Source: Algoriphagus sp.
GTDB taxonomy: Bacteria > Bacteroidota > Bacteroidia > Cytophagales > Cyclobacteriaceae
NCBI GenBank assembly: GCA_029945945.1
Contig: JAQSDM010000005.1
Location: 124,001-188,000, forward strand
DNA: 64,000 nucleotides
Reading direction: 5' to 3'
Shown: one piece after another, positions 37,489 through 46,145 of the stretch
Numbering within the stretch: position 1 is the first letter of the stretch
How the letters are laid out: each line of letters opens with the position of its first letter
Notes under the pieces: generated by a model
Databases searched by the model: none
Told to the model about the DNA's origin: nothing
Seen by the model: the letters and a program-made list of their open reading frames with translations, nothing else
Made by a program: the position numbers and the translations under genes

Positions 37489-38052
37489 TCAAATGGTTAA
37501 TTCATTTTCTGATTGGAGTTCAACGCCTCTTTTGTAGACCATCCCGATGGCAATCAAAAGCGCTGACATGAGCATAAATTCAAATCCACCGCTGACCATT
37601 CCAGTTACCTTGTCCAAGTCAAAGCCTCTTATTTCCAGCCATTTAAACCAGGCTGAACTCAGGATAATCGCCACTCCGATCTCTAAAGCCAAATAGCTGA
37701 TTGCAGTAATGAGTTTGGATACTTCCCTGCTGAAAGGATGGACGAGGTTGATTTTAAGAAAAATTCGGATCATCAGGTAAAAGAGGTAGGCCTTTTTACC
37801 TGCAATGAAGAGCACGATGGAAATCACGCCCACATAGTACCAAAAGTTTTGATCACGCAAAGCCGAAAGATTGAGCCCTTCAAAGAGGTTTTGGGCCACA
37901 GTTGGCTTAAAAAGGCTGTAAATAAATGTGAACAACAGAGCGCCTGCCTGAATGCAGAGTCCGATAAAGATGGACCAAATGACAATAGTAATCAGCATCA
38001 AAGCGGGCTGATTTAACCATTTTTCTTTCCATTGGGATTTGAAATTGCTCAT
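37489..38052 (-). CDS. DUF2975 membrane protein B
   Basis: A 187-residue, four-helix membrane protein of the DUF2975 family (MIRIFLKINLVHPFSREVSKLITAISYLALEIG, ending VELQSENELTI). The open frame runs back to 38193, but that extension is basic and overlaps the DUF1593 gene; the ATG at 38052 (MSNFKSQWKEKW) matches the length of its paralogue. It is separated by 12 nt from DUF2975 A, forming a tandem duplicate in one operon with the XRE gene. Confidence 0.85.
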   Translation of the reverse strand: MSNFKSQWKEKWLNQPALMLITIVIWSIFIGLCIQAGALLFTFIYSLFKPTVAQNLFEGLNLSALRDQNFWYYVGVISIVLFIAGKKAYLFYLMIRIFLKINLVHPFSREVSKLITAISYLALEIGVAIILSSAWFKWLEIRGFDLDKVTGMVSGGFEFMLMSALLIAIGMVYKRGVELQSENELTI

Positions 38053-38135
38053 AGGAGGATGGATTTGATTTTCCAAACCTCGGTAAAAAATTATTGATAA
38101 ACAATAAATATATATTGATAATAGAATTTTTTTTT

Positions 38136-39428
38136 TCACTCTCTTAGCCATTCCCATCTTTCTGACCAATCCATGAGGATGTCGTTTCTCCATTTCAGGA
38201 TAGTTTTTCCACCTTGGAGTTTGCCGTCGTAGAGATTGGGATCAGAGGAGTCGGTGTACCAGTTCGGCCCCAAGCGGTAATCGGTTTCGTTGGGTTTTCC
38301 CGGCCAGAGATTGCTGACTAGGAGTTCTCCTTCTCCGGTTGGAAAACCGGGAATCCTCGAGGTAAAATTATAGCGCAAAATCTCCGCTTGCTTGGGAGAA
38401 TACTTGAGGGCGTACTTCCCATTTCCCAGGTAGTATCCCGGCCAGATTTGTTTGGAATCTCCATAGGGAACTTCCATCCAAAAAACCATAGAATCTGAAG
38501 GAACATGGATTTCGGGACCTTCCAGTTGGAATTCAATTACTGTGCAATAAGCTACGGTATCGGCAAGGGTAGTCATTCGATCATACACCACCCGGGAACT
38601 TCGGGAGATTATTTCAAAACTCCCGCCCCAGCTTTCCCGAAGGGGATTGTTTGGATCTCCATCCATCAGGTAAAGCAGGGAAGGCGTATCGCCCATTTTG
38701 ATTTCACCGTCATAATAGCTTTTGAAATCCTTCCCCAAATGCCCGGCTCCCTGAATGTGTTTTTCATAGTAGTCCGTCGTCTTGATCACATCGGGCTGCT
38801 GATTGTTGGAGAAAAAGCCATAGTAGCTTGAGTTGACTTCGATCATCCAAAGATTTGGGAAATGGGCTGCGATGTAGGCATAGCTGTTGGCGCTCCATTT
38901 TTTATTTGGGCCGCCGATCCAATAGACACGAATGTTTTCCTGGATTTCGGGAGCATCGTGAATAGCTTGCGCCAGATCTTCCAACCCGCCCCAGACGAGC
39001 ACCCAAAGCGGTCTTTGATCTTCTTTTTTTGCGCAGCGAATAATCCAATCCGAACCTTCAGTTGAGGTGGTGACTCCACTGTATGGTGCATTTCCCTTGC
39101 GGCCTTGTTTGGTAATGGATCGGAGATAATCGGGATTTGGGAATCCGGAACTGTGTTTCTGCAGTTTGGGAAGGTCTTTTTCATATAAATCAATCATCCG
39201 AAAAATCTCCGACGTGCTTCCGGTGCCATAGGACGGAGAGGAGACAAGCCCTTCGATGTCAAATTGCTCGCTGTACAGCAGCAAATGAGCCATGCTTTGA
39301 TTGTCGTCCGGATCGGTTCCTCCGATGTCAGTGCTGATTAGGATTCGGGGTTTTTCCGAAACGGGTTGCTGGGCAAAGAGATTAATAGAAAAGAGGCAGA
39401 GTAAAAAACTTATAAGTATCCTGTTCAT
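38136..39428 (-). CDS. DUF1593 exported protein 2 (nucleoside hydrolase-like fold)
   Basis: A 430-residue protein with a signal peptide ending LFAQ and the Asp-rich motif STDIGGTDPDDNQS (32-45), the nucleoside-hydrolase-type metal site as seen in DUF1593. WVLVWGGLEDLAQAI and YWIGGPNKKWSANSYAYIAAHFPNLWMIE support the fold. It is a diverged relative of the lipoprotein at 32240-33766 (shared STEGSD, LQKHSSGFPNPDYLRS). The function is unknown; a role in exported glycan or nucleoside processing is an inference. Confidence 0.87.
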   Translation of the reverse strand: MNRILISFLLCLFSINLFAQQPVSEKPRILISTDIGGTDPDDNQSMAHLLLYSEQFDIEGLVSSPSYGTGSTSEIFRMIDLYEKDLPKLQKHSSGFPNPDYLRSITKQGRKGNAPYSGVTTSTEGSDWIIRCAKKEDQRPLWVLVWGGLEDLAQAIHDAPEIQENIRVYWIGGPNKKWSANSYAYIAAHFPNLWMIEVNSSYYGFFSNNQQPDVIKTTDYYEKHIQGAGHLGKDFKSYYDGEIKMGDTPSLLYLMDGDPNNPLRESWGGSFEIISRSSRVVYDRMTTLADTVAYCTVIEFQLEGPEIHVPSDSMVFWMEVPYGDSKQIWPGYYLGNGKYALKYSPKQAEILRYNFTSRIPGFPTGEGELLVSNLWPGKPNETDYRLGPNWYTDSSDPNLYDGKLQGGKTILKWRNDILMDWSERWEWLRE

Positions 39429-39503
39429 GCTCTTTCGTGTCTGCTTTTCAGTAATGTTCCCAATTGGAATTCGAGAGGTAAGAAAACGAAAAAATTTTAT
39501 TCC

Positions 39504-39538
39504 AAATAAAAAAGCAGAAAGGAACCTCCCTTCTGCTT
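39504..39538 (-). terminator. Terminator beyond the carboxylesterase gene
   Basis: On the minus strand AGCAGAAGGG pairs with CCTTTCTGCT (one mismatch) around a short loop, followed by TTTTTTATTT. It is about 90 nt past the carboxylesterase stop and before the next minus-strand gene. Confidence 0.65.
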
Positions 39539-39630
39539 CTCAATTTTATTGGCCCATACTATCTATATTCTTATCGTATTCGTACCGCCTTGGAGATTTT
39601 GCGTTATGAAATCAAGACCCAAGTGTTTTA

Positions 39631-41289
39631 TTACAATTTCCCAATAGCTCTCCAGGCCGCCAATTCCGCAGAAAAGCGATTGTTGATGACTTCGCATTTA
39701 GCATCGATCCGCATGGTTGCGCGCTTGCTGAGTTCATAGGCTGGCCATTCGGGAGCGTTTTTAGCTGATGGTTGGCCAGTCTTTGCAAAATTGGTCCAGA
39801 GTTCTGCGAAATTATGTGAGGCCTGAAACCGATCCGGCTTACTTCCGCCAAAACCCATTCTAGGCTCTTCACCTTCTTTCGGCGGTACTTCATTGTTGAA
39901 TTTGAAAGAAATATCCATGGCGTGGGGAGTGCCCATTTCGTATTCTGTATCAGGGATTTTCATATTGGATTTGTATCCAAAGTTGTACAGATACACCGGA
40001 GCCGCTTGCTGTTGGGATTTCTTTTCAGCGATTTCAATAGAGCCCAACCCCATCATATTAATGGATTTGATCGCCACGAAAATATCCGGGGCTGATGCCT
40101 CCGGTCGGGCTTTTCGGTAGGTGGCTATCAGTTGTTCGGTATCATCTCCAAAGTCAGTTGAAAGTCGCTCCCGGATTCCTTCAAAGTCCATACTGAACGG
40201 TGCGATATCTTTTTGCTGCCAAGCAAAAAATGTGTGTTCGTCTTCATTCCAACCCACGAGCAGAGGTTTATTTCGGGAAGTTTCCGTTGCTTTTGGGTCA
40301 AATGGATGATGAGGCAAAACCACACCATCCACGACCGGCCCGAATCCCCAAATGGAATTTTCCCCAATTATTCTATCCTTGGGTTGGAATGGGGGAACGT
40401 TGGGAGTTTTGGATTGGATTTCCAACAAGGTGGAGGTCGGCACTTCCAGGATTTTTCTCCAATTGCTTTCAGAAAGTCCAAGCTCCTTCAAAACATGAGC
40501 AGTTGTTCTTGCGGCGCGGTCCGTGGAAAGCATCCGCACTCCAGGTCCGCTTTCGATGGAGCATTTGTTGAAATAGGGTGCTGCTTCGGGCATTGCATAG
40601 AGGCAGGAAGTTTTTCCTCCTCCGCCTGACTCTCCAAAAATCATCACATTGTTGGGATCTCCTCCAAAATTGGCGATGTTTTCGTTAACCCATTTTAATC
40701 CGGCAGCAATATCTGCCACACCCATATTTCCTGAGCCTGCATAATCTGCTCCGCCTATTTCATCCAGATATAAATATCCCATCAATCCCAGGCGGTGGTT
40801 GGTTTGCACTACGACCACATCAAAGTTTCTGGCAAGATTTGCTCCATCCTGACCGCCTGATCCACCGGAACCTCCGACATATCCGCCTCCGTGACTGTAA
40901 AACATGACCGCTCGTTTTTGATTGTCATTTGCCGGAGTCCACACATTCAGGAAAAGGCAATCTTCAGAAGGATCGGGTTCGCCTCTTCGGGGATTTTGAA
41001 TCGCCGGAGCACCTAAGGTCAAGGTATCTTTGACGCCAGTCCAAGGCTCCAATGCAGCTGGTCTTCGAAACCTTCTTTCTCCCGAAATTTTCCCAGCATA
41101 CGGCACTCCTTTGAAAATATTGACCCCCTCGATTCGCTGACCGCGGATTTTTCCGGAACGTGTATCGGAGGTTACGAACTCTTCAGCACGTCTTACAAAA
41201 GGGAAAGCGAAGTGTGGAATTGTGGTAAATGCAGTTGCAAGAGAAACTTTGGCGATAAAATCTCTTCGGCTGGCGATAAATTCTTTCAT
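39631..41289 (-). CDS. Type-B carboxylesterase/lipase family protein, exported
   Basis: A 552-residue alpha/beta hydrolase. The N-terminus has a Tat-like SRRDFIAK then a hydrophobic stretch. The family signature EDCLFLNVWTP is at 109-119, the oxyanion HGGG at 133-136 and the nucleophile S221 in GESGG (219-223); GESAG is more usual, and the Gly for Ala is a mild departure. Length fits the PnbA/COesterase family. It should cleave carboxyl esters such as acetyl or feruloyl groups on glycans in the periplasm, but the substrate is unknown. Confidence 0.92.
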   Translation of the reverse strand: MKEFIASRRDFIAKVSLATAFTTIPHFAFPFVRRAEEFVTSDTRSGKIRGQRIEGVNIFKGVPYAGKISGERRFRRPAALEPWTGVKDTLTLGAPAIQNPRRGEPDPSEDCLFLNVWTPANDNQKRAVMFYSHGGGYVGGSGGSGGQDGANLARNFDVVVVQTNHRLGLMGYLYLDEIGGADYAGSGNMGVADIAAGLKWVNENIANFGGDPNNVMIFGESGGGGKTSCLYAMPEAAPYFNKCSIESGPGVRMLSTDRAARTTAHVLKELGLSESNWRKILEVPTSTLLEIQSKTPNVPPFQPKDRIIGENSIWGFGPVVDGVVLPHHPFDPKATETSRNKPLLVGWNEDEHTFFAWQQKDIAPFSMDFEGIRERLSTDFGDDTEQLIATYRKARPEASAPDIFVAIKSINMMGLGSIEIAEKKSQQQAAPVYLYNFGYKSNMKIPDTEYEMGTPHAMDISFKFNNEVPPKEGEEPRMGFGGSKPDRFQASHNFAELWTNFAKTGQPSAKNAPEWPAYELSKRATMRIDAKCEVINNRFSAELAAWRAIGKL

Positions 41290-41504
41290 GGTTTAGGATT
41301 ATAGGGTTGAGAGTTTGGTTTTTTAATTTGGAAATGAAAAAAGGTTTTGTGATTCACTTTTCTGTCCTGCGCCATGGGTAATTGGTTTTGAAACAGCATG
41401 TAATTAAGTGGTTTGAAAAACTTAGAGACCTCTTTTGCTGACCCGGGATTGAAGGATTTCAATTTCTCAGGAGAAAAGAAACCTTCCAATTCCTGGTTTA
41501 TCTG

Positions 41505-41987
41505 TTAAGGTTTTTTAAAGCTGATTGTAATATCCCCCGAGCCTAAAGCTTCTTTCAGTCCATCCGGATTATCGATTTTTCCCAATCTGGTGTAAGGATA
41601 AGAGGTTGAAAAAGTCTCATAAAAAATCACAACGGTATTAGCTCCCCAAAGCATCAGGTCTCCATTTTGGATGGTCCCGGTATTGGAAGCATTTGTGGGG
41701 AGATTTTGAGGAAGGCGATAATACTTTTCGTTTCGGTTAAGATCTGTCATGGTGACGGTCAGTGGGAGAAGGCTATAGAATTTCTCTGATGTTTCATTCT
41801 CCAATAGGGTCGCTGTGAAAGTCTTTTTACCTGCTTGAATTGTAATTTTCTTGCCTGTGTTCTTCATATCAGTTGTATTTGGAACTTGACCCTGGGCCTC
41901 GGTCCTTTCACAGGAAGTAGTTGTGATGGAAGTCAACCCAATTAAAAGTACCAAAATCAAGGTTGATAAGGGGAATCGCTTTTTCAT
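41505..41987 (-). CDS. Cyclophilin-like fold lipoprotein
   Basis: A 160-residue protein with a lipobox at TTTSCERT and a mature domain of the cyclophilin-like fold family (ITIQAGKKTFTATLLENETSEKFYSLLPLTVTM... GDLMLWGANTVVIFYETFSTSYPYTRLGKI). No peptidyl-prolyl isomerase activity should be assumed. It is the last gene of the AraC-led operon (acetyltransferase, cupin, SDR, this), 69 nt after the SDR gene. Confidence 0.88.
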   Translation of the reverse strand: MKKRFPLSTLILVLLIGLTSITTTSCERTEAQGQVPNTTDMKNTGKKITIQAGKKTFTATLLENETSEKFYSLLPLTVTMTDLNRNEKYYRLPQNLPTNASNTGTIQNGDLMLWGANTVVIFYETFSTSYPYTRLGKIDNPDGLKEALGSGDITISFKKP

Positions 41988-42056
41988 CTTAATGCAAGTT
42001 GGTTTTCTGATTTTTGCTCAGGTCTTGATTTTGAGTTCATAGCTGGAATACGTTTT

Positions 42057-42785
42057 TTAGGGCAAAAGATTGACACCGGAAACTTCTTCACAAAGCTGAA
42101 TCAGATGATTTTGAAAATCCTCATCCAAAACAGCCGGATGAGGAGAAAGGGCCTTTTGGTGACGGAAATAAAGTCCCGAAACCTTTGCCGATTTTTCTTT
42201 GCTGGTAGCCAGCCAAACCTGCGTCTCGATGCCTTTTTGCAAATCATCGGGCGCATTTTTCCCACCCATTTTGGTAGGGACCCATCCGGGATCGACGGCA
42301 TTGGAATAGGTGTCCGGGAAATGTCTCGCGATTGCTTTCATCATCGTAGTGATCAGCAATTTGGAATCGGAGTAGTTGATCTTTCCAATGTCCTCCAACT
42401 TCGAAATGGGCTTACCTCCAAAATGCATACCCGAGCTGAGGTAAACCAGCCTTTTTGGCTTTTCAATTAATGCGCTTAAGACAAAAGGGGCAAGGACATT
42501 GACATTGAAAATGGTTTTCGAATCTGAGTTAAGCACCCCGGCGTTGTGGATGATACTGTCGAATTTTCCGAGCTTATTGGCTTCTAGGGCTAGATTTTTA
42601 ACCTCTTCAAGCTGAGCCAAATCAGCTATTAAAACTGATTCGGCTCCTTTTACCTGATACGTTATTTCTTTTGATCTCGCAGAATTTCGGGCATGTAAGA
42701 CCACTTGATGACCTTCACGGATCAATTTTTCAGCGGCCAATTTTCCCAAGCCATCAGAAGAACCAGTGATTAGTATTCGAGCCAT
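42057..42785 (-). CDS. Short-chain dehydrogenase/reductase
   Basis: A 242-residue cytoplasmic SDR. The cofactor motif TGSSDGLG is at 7-14, NAG at 81-83, and the catalytic Ser (117/118), Tyr138 and Lys142 (YSDSK) are all in place. The substrate is unknown. It sits between the cupin gene (9 nt upstream) and the cyclophilin-like gene in an AraC-associated operon often linked in Bacteroidota to detoxification of reactive small molecules; that role is an inference. Confidence 0.92.
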   Translation of the reverse strand: MARILITGSSDGLGKLAAEKLIREGHQVVLHARNSARSKEITYQVKGAESVLIADLAQLEEVKNLALEANKLGKFDSIIHNAGVLNSDSKTIFNVNVLAPFVLSALIEKPKRLVYLSSGMHFGGKPISKLEDIGKINYSDSKLLITTMMKAIARHFPDTYSNAVDPGWVPTKMGGKNAPDDLQKGIETQVWLATSKEKSAKVSGLYFRHQKALSPHPAVLDEDFQNHLIQLCEEVSGVNLLP

Positions 42786-42794
42786 CTATTTGTT

Positions 42795-43280
42795 TTACTT
42801 CAGATATTCCAGGTCGGTTACAGCATGTTTCCACTCTACAATTCCATTTTCAGTATTTGGTACGATGAAAAGTTGATGCATTCCCGTATCCGGACTTGCC
42901 CCATGCCAGTGAAGAACATTTGGAGGACAAGTCACCACGTCTCCCTTATTCAAAGTTTGCTTTGGCTGACCTTCGATCTGGTGAAATCCTTTTCCATCCG
43001 TGATTAGCAGTATCTGCCCTGACGGGTGAGAGTGCCAATGACTTCTGGCACCTGGTTCAAAATAGACGTTTCCCACTACTGTGGTCAAGGTGCTGTCACT
43101 GGGAACAAGTGGTGTATGCCATGTTTTTCCGGTGAAAGTTTCTCCGTTAACGGGTTCTTCCATTGGGAAAATTGCAGAGATTTTGTTTTCAGGATTTTCC
43201 ATAGTTTTTGGTTGTGAACAGCCAGCTATTGCAAAGCAAATCGAAGCTGTGATAAGTAAATTTTTCAGTTGATTTTTCAT
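42795..43280 (-). CDS. Cupin-domain lipoprotein
   Basis: A 161-residue lipoprotein (lipobox AIAGCSQ) with a single cupin domain: GARSHWHSHPSGQILLITDGKGFHQIEG then HWHGASPDTGMHQLFI, giving the His cluster for a metal. The start at 43280 is chosen over 43343, which would add a basic non-signal extension. It might be a small dioxygenase-type or sugar-binding cupin; the reaction is unknown. It is 9 nt from the SDR gene. Confidence 0.85.
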   Translation of the reverse strand: MKNQLKNLLITASICFAIAGCSQPKTMENPENKISAIFPMEEPVNGETFTGKTWHTPLVPSDSTLTTVVGNVYFEPGARSHWHSHPSGQILLITDGKGFHQIEGQPKQTLNKGDVVTCPPNVLHWHGASPDTGMHQLFIVPNTENGIVEWKHAVTDLEYLK

Positions 43281-43339
43281 GATTTTTTTGATTTTGTAAA
43301 TTCGGTTTTCATCCATTTCCCTTTTAACTACACAAGGCC

Positions 43340-43936
43340 TCACTCAATGTACTTGATAAATTTTGCCGGAACTCCTCCCACTACCGTATTGGCAGTTACA
43401 TCCTTGGAAACCACCGATCCGGCGGCCACGACAGCATTTTCACCGATAGTTACTCCCGGCAAAATGGTTGCCCCGGCACCGATCCATGCATTTCGCTTTA
43501 TTACGATTGGTTTTGTAATTAATGCCCTGCGGTCTTCGGGATTGAGAGGATGGTTTTCGGTTACGAGATTTACCCTGGGTCCAATCAGCACATGATCCTC
43601 CAGCGTGATGCCACCCATATCTAAAAAGGAACACGCATGATTGATAAAGACATGCTTACCGAGGTGGGTAAATCTGCCAAAATTGGTGTAGAAGGGCGGG
43701 AAAATTGTCGTCGACTCATCGACTTCAGCGCCAATGATCTCGCTTAAAATCGCACGAACCTCATTGATCTCCCCAACTTGATTGAGCCGGTTATTCAATT
43801 GAATGGTTCGTATGACAACCTCATTAATCTTGCAATATTCAGGATCATCCAGACGAATGAGTTCACCGCCTCTTAACCTTTCAAAAATATCGCTGACTTC
43901 TGATTTGGGTGGATTTTGGACCTGTAAGTTGCTCAT
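43340..43936 (-). CDS. Sugar O-acetyltransferase (LbH/hexapeptide family)
   Basis: A 198-residue left-handed beta-helix protein of the maltose/galactoside O-acetyltransferase type. The tail shows the family pattern VLIGPRVNLVTENHPLNPEDRRA, WIGAGATILPGVTIGENAVVAAGSVVSKDVTANTVVGGVPAKFIKYIE. It acetylates sugars from acetyl-CoA. It is the first gene of the operon read from a promoter downstream of the AraC gene. Confidence 0.94.
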   Translation of the reverse strand: MSNLQVQNPPKSEVSDIFERLRGGELIRLDDPEYCKINEVVIRTIQLNNRLNQVGEINEVRAILSEIIGAEVDESTTIFPPFYTNFGRFTHLGKHVFINHACSFLDMGGITLEDHVLIGPRVNLVTENHPLNPEDRRALITKPIVIKRNAWIGAGATILPGVTIGENAVVAAGSVVSKDVTANTVVGGVPAKFIKYIE

Positions 43937-43961
43937 TGTGTTTGAGTTTGAAATTCCTACA

Positions 43962-43969
43962 CAAAGGTA
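43962..43969 (-). promoter_or_regulatory. Predicted -7 promoter box (TACCTTTG) of the AraC-linked operon
   Basis: TACCTTTG on the minus strand matches the Bacteroidota -7 consensus TAnnTTTG exactly, 25 nt before the acetyltransferase ATG. A consensus -33 TTTG at the usual spacing is lacking, as expected for an activator-dependent promoter. Confidence 0.55.
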
Positions 43970-43998
43970 CCCATGGAAATCACCAGGAGATAAAGATT

Positions 43999-44028
43999 AT
44001 CAAACCAAAACTTAAGAAAATCAAACCA
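43999..44028. promoter_or_regulatory. Direct repeat upstream of the operon, candidate AraC operator
   Basis: ATCAAACCA occurs at 43999-44007 and again at 44020-44028, a 21-bp period. It lies about 30 bp upstream of the TACCTTTG box and overlaps the AraC stop codon. AraC-family regulators often bind direct repeats spaced by two helical turns next to the promoter. Confidence 0.5.
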
Positions 44029-44899
44029 CCAATTCCCGGAAGGATTTTGGATTTGTACCCGTTAGTTTTTTAAAAAAGTTGTTGAAATAAGTGGGATATT
44101 CAAAACCCAGTGCAAAGGCAATTTCCGAAATATTCCAGTTGGTGTGCTGTAGAAGAGCTTTTGCCTCACTCACAATTCTTTCATTGATGAGAGTGGAGGT
44201 GGATTTTCCGGTGATTTCCTTCAGAGAATGGTTGAGGTGATTGATATGGACGGAGAGGTTGCCGGCATAATCCTTTGCAGTTCTGAGTTGCAGCGGTTTT
44301 TCCGGACTTTCAACGGGAAATTGTCTTTCGAGCAGTTCCAAAAATACTGAGGAGATTCTGGAAGCGGCATTTTTGTGTTGGTCGTAGCCTTCAGAAGGTT
44401 GCATTTTCAAAGCTTCATGAAAGATCAGTTGAATGTAGTTTCGAATAAGATCGTCCTTGAGTGAATAATCTGATTGCTGCTCTTCTATCATCTTCTGAAA
44501 CAGACCATTAAGAAACTCTCGTTGTTTTTCGGTGATAGTCAAAATCGGAGTGCCTCCAAGTTTGAAAAAAGGAGATTGGAGCATTCCGCTTGATCGGTCT
44601 GAGACTTGAAGAAAATCCTCGGAAAAGAGACAGGTATAGCCTACGTAAGTGGTTGAAAGTGTTTCCCAAGAGTAGGGAATATGGGGATTTCCAAAAAACA
44701 AAACCGTGCCTTCCGCTTCAAAACTTCGATCCGCATAATGGATTTTGCTTTTTCCTGTGGTCAGACAGATTTTATAAAAATCCTTTCTGCTATACACGTG
44801 AGTAGAATTTCCATCACTTTCAATCTCAAAAACATTAAAGCCCCGAAGTTTCAGTTCAGTGTTATAGTCTGAAACTGATCGTATGATTTTCCCTTCCAT
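44021..44899 (-). CDS. AraC family transcriptional regulator
   Basis: A 292-residue regulator with an N-terminal cupin-like sensing domain and a C-terminal AraC double helix-turn-helix (LSVHINHLNHSLKEITGKSTSTLINERIVSEAKALLQHTNWNISEIAFALGFEYPTYFNNFFKKLTGTNP). The DNA-binding domain occupies about the last 100 residues. It precedes, in the same direction, the acetyltransferase-cupin-SDR-cyclophilin-like operon and probably controls it; possible operator repeats lie between the genes. A TAACTTTG box almost touches its own ATG. Confidence 0.93.
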   Translation of the reverse strand: MEGKIIRSVSDYNTELKLRGFNVFEIESDGNSTHVYSRKDFYKICLTTGKSKIHYADRSFEAEGTVLFFGNPHIPYSWETLSTTYVGYTCLFSEDFLQVSDRSSGMLQSPFFKLGGTPILTITEKQREFLNGLFQKMIEEQQSDYSLKDDLIRNYIQLIFHEALKMQPSEGYDQHKNAASRISSVFLELLERQFPVESPEKPLQLRTAKDYAGNLSVHINHLNHSLKEITGKSTSTLINERIVSEAKALLQHTNWNISEIAFALGFEYPTYFNNFFKKLTGTNPKSFRELVV

Positions 44900-44903
44900 G
44901 GGA

Positions 44904-44911
44904 CAAAGTTA
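44904..44911 (-). promoter_or_regulatory. Predicted -7 box (TAACTTTG) at the AraC gene
   Basis: TAACTTTG matches TAnnTTTG and ends 4 nt before the ATG, so transcription would begin at or near the start codon. The adjacent 14-nt word TTAAGAAAATCAAA (44909-44922, plus strand) is shared with 44012-44025 at the operon operator, suggesting autoregulation. Confidence 0.4.
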
Positions 44912-44986
44912 AGAAAATCAAATAAATGGTGTTTGTTGAAATTTCCTAAGTTTTAAGAAATGACTTTCGAACCAAGACTCAAAAGA

Positions 44987-46123
44987 TCAATTGAGTTCTT
45001 TTGTGCCCAGGTTATAAAAAACCACCAATCCATCCTTTCCGGCAACGACAATATCTTTCCAGCCTGATCCATCGAGGTCCGCAACAGAGAAATAAATTCC
45101 GGTTCCTTTTCCTTCACCCAATGGGCCGTAACTGATTACATGTTTGGTGAATGATGAACCATTCCACTTGAAGTAATAGAGTCCCGCGTAGTCTTTTCCT
45201 CCCGGATCTTTTCCGTTGTGAGCTCGATATCGCTTGCCCGTAACCAATTCATTTTCTCCGTCATTATCAAGGTCAACCCACTCCATCGTGTGGAATTGGG
45301 ACTGGTACGGATCAATTGGATGCTTTGTGAAACTGATTTGATTTCCGGTTTTGACTTGCTTCATCCAGTACAGCCCGAAGTCATGTCCCTGACCTACAAT
45401 CATGTCATTCAAACCGTCTTTGTCAACATCGGCCACCAAAATCGGGATACTTGCGTCACCCAGTTTAAAGTCCGGGTGGAGGATCCATTTCCCGGTTTTC
45501 AGATCAGCAGGAGCTTCCAGCCAGCCATCAGACATGATGATATCACCTCTTCCGTCCTGATTGATATCGCCAAATCCCAGGCCGTGGCCCTGAGTTTCCC
45601 AGACGGGATATTTTTCAAAACTGCCGGAAGAAACCCATTTGTAAAATGCCAAGGGCTTTCGGGGAGTATTTGGGATAATTTCTAAAATCCCGTCCCCATC
45701 AAGATCCCATCCTCTTGCTGTTTCCACATTTCCGGTTTCGGCGATCAGGTGAGTTGCCCACTCTTTATTATTTCCCGGGTTTTCTTTCCAGATCAATTTT
45801 CCCTCAAACCATCCTCCGGTGATATAATCCATCTTTCCGTCAGAATTGACGTCCATCGGGATAGTAGAGAAGTCCTCGAAATATTCCCCGTATTGCTTGA
45901 CCTGACCAATTGTGAAACGATCGAGGAAATGAGGGCCTTTGAACCAAAAGCTACCCGACACCAAATCCAGAATTCCGTCATTATCCACGTCCATGACTCC
46001 GACAGACTCAGCGCTTTCGAAAGCAATCACTTGCTTTCTGAATTTTGGACTCATCTCCTGGGCGGAAAGAAATACCGGAATAGAGAAAGCGGTTAGGAAA
46101 AGACAGGTCTTGATCGGGTTCAT
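44987..46123 (-). CDS. Exported VCBS/FG-GAP repeat protein
   Basis: A 378-residue protein with a signal peptide ending LSAQ and repeated propeller blades with calcium-loop motifs, e.g. DVDNDGILDLVSG, DVNSDGKMDYITGG, DLDGDGILEIIP, DINQDGRGDIIMSDG and DVDKDGLNDMIVGQ. Such proteins fold as seven-bladed propellers. The function is unknown; surface adhesion or glycan handling is commonly suggested. It lies downstream of the cytochrome c lipoprotein gene on the same strand. Confidence 0.9.
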   Translation of the reverse strand: MNPIKTCLFLTAFSIPVFLSAQEMSPKFRKQVIAFESAESVGVMDVDNDGILDLVSGSFWFKGPHFLDRFTIGQVKQYGEYFEDFSTIPMDVNSDGKMDYITGGWFEGKLIWKENPGNNKEWATHLIAETGNVETARGWDLDGDGILEIIPNTPRKPLAFYKWVSSGSFEKYPVWETQGHGLGFGDINQDGRGDIIMSDGWLEAPADLKTGKWILHPDFKLGDASIPILVADVDKDGLNDMIVGQGHDFGLYWMKQVKTGNQISFTKHPIDPYQSQFHTMEWVDLDNDGENELVTGKRYRAHNGKDPGGKDYAGLYYFKWNGSSFTKHVISYGPLGEGKGTGIYFSVADLDGSGWKDIVVAGKDGLVVFYNLGTKELN

Positions 46124-46145
46124 AGGGTTTTGGGTTTAAAATATT

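Noticed and set aside
38053..38193. Longer start for DUF2975 protein B
   Set aside because: The extra stretch is basic, overlaps the DUF1593 gene and is absent from the tandem paralogue.
41286..41489. Open frame of 67 codons upstream of the carboxylesterase on the minus strand
   Set aside because: No signal peptide or recognisable domain; better explained as leader of the esterase gene.
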